From Psychrobacter sp. 72-O-c (GTDB lineage Bacteria > Pseudomonadota > Gammaproteobacteria > Pseudomonadales > Moraxellaceae), in contig NZ_CAJHBI010000008.1 of NCBI RefSeq assembly GCF_904846605.1, positions 50,856 through 114,855 of the forward strand: a DNA stretch of 64,000 nt, given 5' to 3'. Positions 60,785-64,000 of this stretch are shown piece by piece. Made by a program: the position numbers and the translations under genes. Below the pieces are notes generated by a model, which saw nothing but the letters and a program-made list of their open reading frames with translations, was not told the origin of the DNA and searched no databases. Numbering within the stretch: the first letter of the stretch is position 1; each line of letters opens with the position of its first letter.

Positions 60785-61416
60785 TAAGCTATCCATTGGC
60801 TCAGGACGTTTATGGCAATTGGAGCAAAGGCTTCGAGTTTACCGTTTTTCGGTTTAGACAGATCATCAATAACCATCTTTATTAGGTCACTGTCGTCTAC
60901 TACATCGTCGGGGTCAATGCCATCACCCAATAATAATGCTTGAATGAATTGTCTTCTTTGCTCTACCAAGGATTTATTATTATTACCTAAATTCAACACC
61001 CGAATAGTTTCTTGAGCTTCGCTAGTCATACCTTTAACTCTACCACTTAACTTAAATTCTAAGTCTGTTTCACATTCAGTATCGAAAGGCGTGAGCGGTA
61101 ATGGCTGTGAACCATGTGCACTATCACATTGATTAGGCGTTATACAGCTTGCTACTATATTATCGAAATCGAGGCTTTTATTAGGAGCTATATCTCTAGC
61201 AACAACGTGCTCATTCATACAATCTTTAATTGTTCCAGAGATTGGCTTACAACAATAAGCACATAAATAAAACTGTTCTATTGCACAGGCAAAGCGGATA
61301 TCATCTTTTTCAATGGTAGTTAAATCAATATAACTCTTGCCCTTATTATTGATTCTCTTTTTCCAAATTGCCAAACTTTGTGGCTCAAAGCCTATTTTTT
61401 TAGTTATTTTTCGCAA
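60784..61416 (-). CDS. ptuB: Septu-like HNH nuclease PtuB
   Basis: 210-residue HNH protein of the PtuB / retron-associated group. CAYCCKPI (about residues 59-66), NEHVVARDIAPNKSLDFDNIVASC (catalytic His and Asn) and PNQCDSAHGS give the zinc-binding HNH fold. The start is a TTG at 61416: the ptuA end carries AAGGAG seven bases before it, and RKITKKIGFEP matches the short N-terminus of the family; no ATG exists near. It overlaps ptuA by 17 bases and hsdR by one. Confidence 0.82.
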   Translation of the reverse strand: MRKITKKIGFEPQSLAIWKKRINNKGKSYIDLTTIEKDDIRFACAIEQFYLCAYCCKPISGTIKDCMNEHVVARDIAPNKSLDFDNIVASCITPNQCDSAHGSQPLPLTPFDTECETDLEFKLSGRVKGMTSEAQETIRVLNLGNNNKSLVEQRRQFIQALLLGDGIDPDDVVDDSDLIKMVIDDLSKPKNGKLEAFAPIAINVLSQWIA

Positions 61417-62878
61417 TTTGCAGCTCCTTCTTACGAAGTAGCAACCTTGCTTTGGCAAGCTCCATATTACCTGATGGTAGCTCTGCTTCTAACGTTTCTA
61501 AAAGCGTTTTAGCGGCGCTTATGTCAGCGTCATGAATTGCATCTAACAAGTCACTTAGTTGATCATTAATATCAGGGTTACGAATGTTGGTGTCCATCGC
61601 TTCTAGCAATACCGTGTTCACGTCTTCACCGTATAAAGGTGGTAATGCGTCAATCTCACCATTACTTAACAGATAAACTAAAATATCTTTTTGATCGCTA
61701 ATAACTAAAGGAGAATGGGTGCTTAGAATAATTTGGCAATTGGGGAAGGTGTCGGTAAATCGCTGTACGAGATTGCGTTGCCAGCTTGGGTGTAAGTGCA
61801 TATCGACTTCATCTATCAAGATAATGCCATCTCCATGTAAAGGATTTTCTAGCGTAGGGTTCATCATGGCTAATCGTCTGGCGATGTCACCTACCAATGC
61901 CATCAGTGACTTCTCACCTTGCGAGAGTTGCATGACATTTAGCGATTTACCGTCTTTATCAACTGCCATATGTAGCCGAGGTTTGCGCTGCACTCTAATA
62001 TTGCTAAGGTTGGGCATAAAAGCGCTGATAGCGACTCTAACTGCGTTTAGTTGTTTGTCTTGGTGTTTATATTTCGAACTTTTGAGATTTTCTATTTTAT
62101 CTAATACATCTTGGACATTCATTCCAATACTTTCTACACCATTACCTTTTACAACCTCTATATTATCCTGCTCTCTTTTATAACTATCATCAGCATAGTC
62201 TTTAAGCATTACCTTCATTTTATCAAAGACACTTAGGTCTTTATCAAAGAACAGCTCCACTCTCCTACTTTGCTCCTCATTCTCGATATCTTCACGCTCA
62301 CGAAACCATTCAAAAAAGCGTCGGAAGTCAACGCCTTGATTCAAGGCGCTCTCGTAGCCTTCTATTTGGCTAAAACTGTGTTTGCCCATAATTTTTAAGG
62401 GAATATCAAGTACTGAGCGTTCAACTGGATAGTACGCGATCAGGGGCAGACTAGCATTTGCATCATCTGTTAGTAATTGACGATAGTTGTCAGCAAGCTT
62501 GGTTAATTCACTAAGACTACTAGGCTTGTCGCTTTTACGCCCTTTTCGTGCTTTAACGAGCGTCCATTGATACGATGAAAGCGCTGCTTCACTAACGGTT
62601 TGAATATCGTCAGACAAGTGCAAAGTAATACTGGCGGCTGGTGCATTATCAATAATAGCCAGCTCATCGATGGCAGTACCGCTGCCCTTCTCACTGCGCA
62701 TACGAGCAACAAACCAACTTAGTGAAGTGGCTAATGCTTCTAATATTGAAGTCTTACCTGCACCATTATTGCCGATAAATACGGTGACGTTTGAGCGGTT
62801 ATCTTCAGTCGGGGCAAAGTCCACTTCAAGGTTCTCAAAGCGCCCTAGGTTATGGAGCGTTAACTTTTCTATTTCCAT
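61400..62878 (-). CDS. ptuA: Septu-like ATPase PtuA
   Basis: 492 residues from ATG 62878. SMC/RecF-like ATPase: Walker A GNNGAGKTSILEAL (about 36-49), signature LSQGEKSLMALVGDIARRLAM, Walker B GIILIDEVDMHLHPSWQ, H-loop ILSTHSPLVIS. A helical middle (about 190-290) replaces a long coiled coil. With PtuB downstream this is the Septu anti-phage pair (ATPase senses, HNH cleaves). An upstream TTG (62890) is a weaker start. First gene of the four-gene coupled cluster. Confidence 0.83.
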   Translation of the reverse strand: MEIEKLTLHNLGRFENLEVDFAPTEDNRSNVTVFIGNNGAGKTSILEALATSLSWFVARMRSEKGSGTAIDELAIIDNAPAASITLHLSDDIQTVSEAALSSYQWTLVKARKGRKSDKPSSLSELTKLADNYRQLLTDDANASLPLIAYYPVERSVLDIPLKIMGKHSFSQIEGYESALNQGVDFRRFFEWFREREDIENEEQSRRVELFFDKDLSVFDKMKVMLKDYADDSYKREQDNIEVVKGNGVESIGMNVQDVLDKIENLKSSKYKHQDKQLNAVRVAISAFMPNLSNIRVQRKPRLHMAVDKDGKSLNVMQLSQGEKSLMALVGDIARRLAMMNPTLENPLHGDGIILIDEVDMHLHPSWQRNLVQRFTDTFPNCQIILSTHSPLVISDQKDILVYLLSNGEIDALPPLYGEDVNTVLLEAMDTNIRNPDINDQLSDLLDAIHDADISAAKTLLETLEAELPSGNMELAKARLLLRKKELQIAKNN

Positions 62879-63187
62879 TTTTATGTCCAAGATTTGCGCT
62901 TTGCATCTGTAGGATTTATCGATAAAAGGTTAAGCAATATTGAGTCAGTATAGCAGTCAGTTGTCAACAATCGCTATAGGTAGCTGTATTTTGCCTAGCA
63001 CTGTCATAAAAAAGGCAAAGAAAAACCGCCAAGGTTACGCGTTACCCAAAGGGCACTAAGCGTGGCGGTTATGTTAAATTCAGTGTACGAGGTGTTGGCG
63101 CTTGTGTCAATATCTACGATTTTTGTCGAATAAATCTCGTCCATGATGATATCTTTTAATAAAGTGGAAAATTAGCTCAAAGGTGGC
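62879..63187. other. Region upstream of the Septu/HsdR cluster
   Basis: About 310 bases with the cluster promoter. It has a hairpin: AACCGCCA (63024-63031) with TGGCGGTT (63063-63070), an 8-bp stem with extra short pairing (CGC/GCG, CCC/GGG) inside. No hsdM or hsdS sequence was seen. Confidence 0.5.
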
Positions 63188-63349
63188 TTAAAGATAGCTT
63201 CTTAAATGGTTAAAGTTGATAGCCTCTATCCCATGACCGGCTGCAAAGCCATATAAATCAAGATCAGCAGTTAATAGTACGCATTTATCCAAATGGCATA
63301 TATCGAATAAGGCGGCATCGGACAAGCCCAGTTTAATAAAGGCAGGACT
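63188..63349 (-). pseudogene. PIN-domain toxin gene, 3' stump
   Basis: An open minus-strand stretch of 53 codons with no start codon, ending TAA at 63188, reads FIKLGLSDAALFDICHLDKC then VLLTADLDLYGFAAGHGIEA and INFNHLR. The pattern GLSDAAL, LLTADLDLY, INFNHL is the C-terminal half of a PIN-domain ribonuclease (VapC-like toxin), including its late acidic residues. The frame meets the left edge of the IS630 element at about 63350, so the 5' part was separated by the insertion or lost. No antitoxin is visible. Confidence 0.7.
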
Positions 63350-63387
63350 TATTATACCAAACCCATAATATATAGTATAATTCAGCT

Positions 63388-63873
63388 ATGACTATACCAA
63401 CATATACCCTAAAAGATCATGACTTTGGCAAACTCTCGAAGACCGAGAGTAACCCCAGAGCTCGCCAACGTCTCCTTATTCTATATCAATATAGCATAGG
63501 CAAAGCCACTAACGACATTGCCAAAGACCTCTACATACACCCTGAAACTGCCAGACGGACCAAGAAACGTTATCTTCAACGTGGACTTGACAGTATCTAT
63601 GACCGTCCTCGCCGAGGTCGGCACAGCAAACTGGCGGAAGCCGACATAGAGGCCTTCAAAGCCATGATCGTATCTGAGCAAGAAAAGCGAGCTGGCGGTC
63701 GTCTAACCGGTCAAGACATCCAACAGATAGCCAAAGAACACTATAACGCTCACTATACCGTTAACGGTATTTACGAGATGTTAAAGCGTATCGGTATGAG
63801 CTGGATAAGTGCTCGTAGTCAGCACCCAAAAGCAGATGAAGAAGTACAAGAAACTTTTAAAAAAACTTTATAA
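63388..63873 (+). CDS. IS630-family transposase, first frame (OrfA)
   Basis: 161 residues: helix-turn-helix region ATNDIAKDLYIHPETARRTK and GLDSIYDRPRRGRHSKL (IS630 signature), winged part LTGQDIQQIAKEHYNAHYTV. It ends TAA at 63871 directly after seven A residues (63859-63865). In the -1 frame translation would continue into the second frame, giving the DDE domain. Confidence 0.88.
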   Translation: MTIPTYTLKDHDFGKLSKTESNPRARQRLLILYQYSIGKATNDIAKDLYIHPETARRTKKRYLQRGLDSIYDRPRRGRHSKLAEADIEAFKAMIVSEQEKRAGGRLTGQDIQQIAKEHYNAHYTVNGIYEMLKRIGMSWISARSQHPKADEEVQETFKKTL

Positions 63874-64000
63874 CCCGTGTCAAAGAGGTATTACCTGAAG
63901 GTATTGACTGTCAACAAGTCGATATCTGGTTTCAAGATGAAACTCGCATAGGACAACAAGGATCACTGACTCGAGTCTGGCATTACCGCGGGCAACGCGG
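63866..64000 (+). CDS. IS630-family transposase, second frame (OrfB), partial
   Basis: Continues the transposase in the -1 frame relative to OrfA: FITRVKEVLPEGIDCQQVDI then WFQDETRIGQQG (first catalytic Asp in the pattern DET) and TRVWHYRGQRG. It has no own start near; expression by -1 frameshift at the A7 run is expected. Truncated by the window end. Confidence 0.85.

Larger units (their letters stand above)
63352..64000 (+). mobile_element. IS630-family element, 3' part outside window
   Basis: From a TA-rich edge at about 63350-63356 to the window end. It carries a two-frame transposase. Left terminus is AT-rich (TTATACCAAACCCATAATAT). IS630 elements insert at TA, and the edge interrupts the PIN gene. 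The right end and inverted repeat are not in the window. Confidence 0.75.

Overview
The window looks like chromosomal DNA of a Psychrobacter-type gammaproteobacterium (family Moraxellaceae). The evidence is the close resemblance of the two-component pair at 25-28 kb to Acinetobacter BfmRS, the moderate-to-low GC content, and the many proteins of Moraxellaceae character (EnvZ-like kinase, DUF3360 permease, NRDE protein, small conserved proteins). This assignment comes from reading the proteins, not from a database search.

Layout. 0-5.3 kb: dusC (5' end outside the window), a MAPEG protein, OsmC, rppH, a zinc alcohol dehydrogenase and an NRDE protein. 5.3-12 kb: the urea ABC transporter operon urtABCDE, behind a sigma54-like promoter. 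12-17 kb: lgt, thyA and folA, then uvrC on the other strand. 17-20 kb: a DUF3360 permease, a small HNH protein and a DUF4442 hotdog protein. 20-23 kb: the translation operon rpsP-rimM-trmD-rplS. 23-28 kb: an EnvZ-like kinase without OmpR beside it, a 59-residue membrane-anchored protein, and bfmS/bfmR. An IS30 element (28.36-29.41 kb) lies against the terminator of the ATP synthase operon atpBEFHAGDC (29.5-36.7 kb); atpI is separate at 37.3 kb. 38-41.5 kb: divergent znuA and zur-znuC-znuB around a clear Zur box. 41.8-48.2 kb: cpdA, dksA, gluQ, ftsW and murD. 48.5-52 kb: the remnant of a SulP permease beside its Usp partner, then glnK-amtB behind a second sigma54-like promoter. 52-54 kb: DUF2147, a small conserved protein, a secreted NucA-type nuclease and tRNA-Ser(GGA).

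From 54.5 kb the content is accessory: a thioesterase, an MFS exporter, and a tightly coupled minus-strand defence operon ptuA-ptuB-hsdR-YgjP-like metallopeptidase. It combines a Septu-like ATPase/HNH pair with a type I restriction subunit that has no hsdM or hsdS in the window. Upstream lies the 3' stump of a PIN toxin gene, cut off at the edge of an IS630-family element that runs off the right end and appears to use -1 frameshifting at seven A residues.

The strongest unexplained structures are: a family of three ~160-bp terminal-inverted-repeat elements (971-1132, 18984-19154, 44937-45095) that look like MITEs; a perfect 54-nt three-way-junction sequence followed by a terminator in the atpI-atpB gap; a 12-bp-stem hairpin in the lgt leader; and the coupled Septu/HsdR cluster interrupted upstream by the IS. 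Nitrogen supply (urt, glnK-amtB), zinc homeostasis (zur/znu) and envelope control (bfmRS, EnvZ-like) are the physiological themes of the core part.
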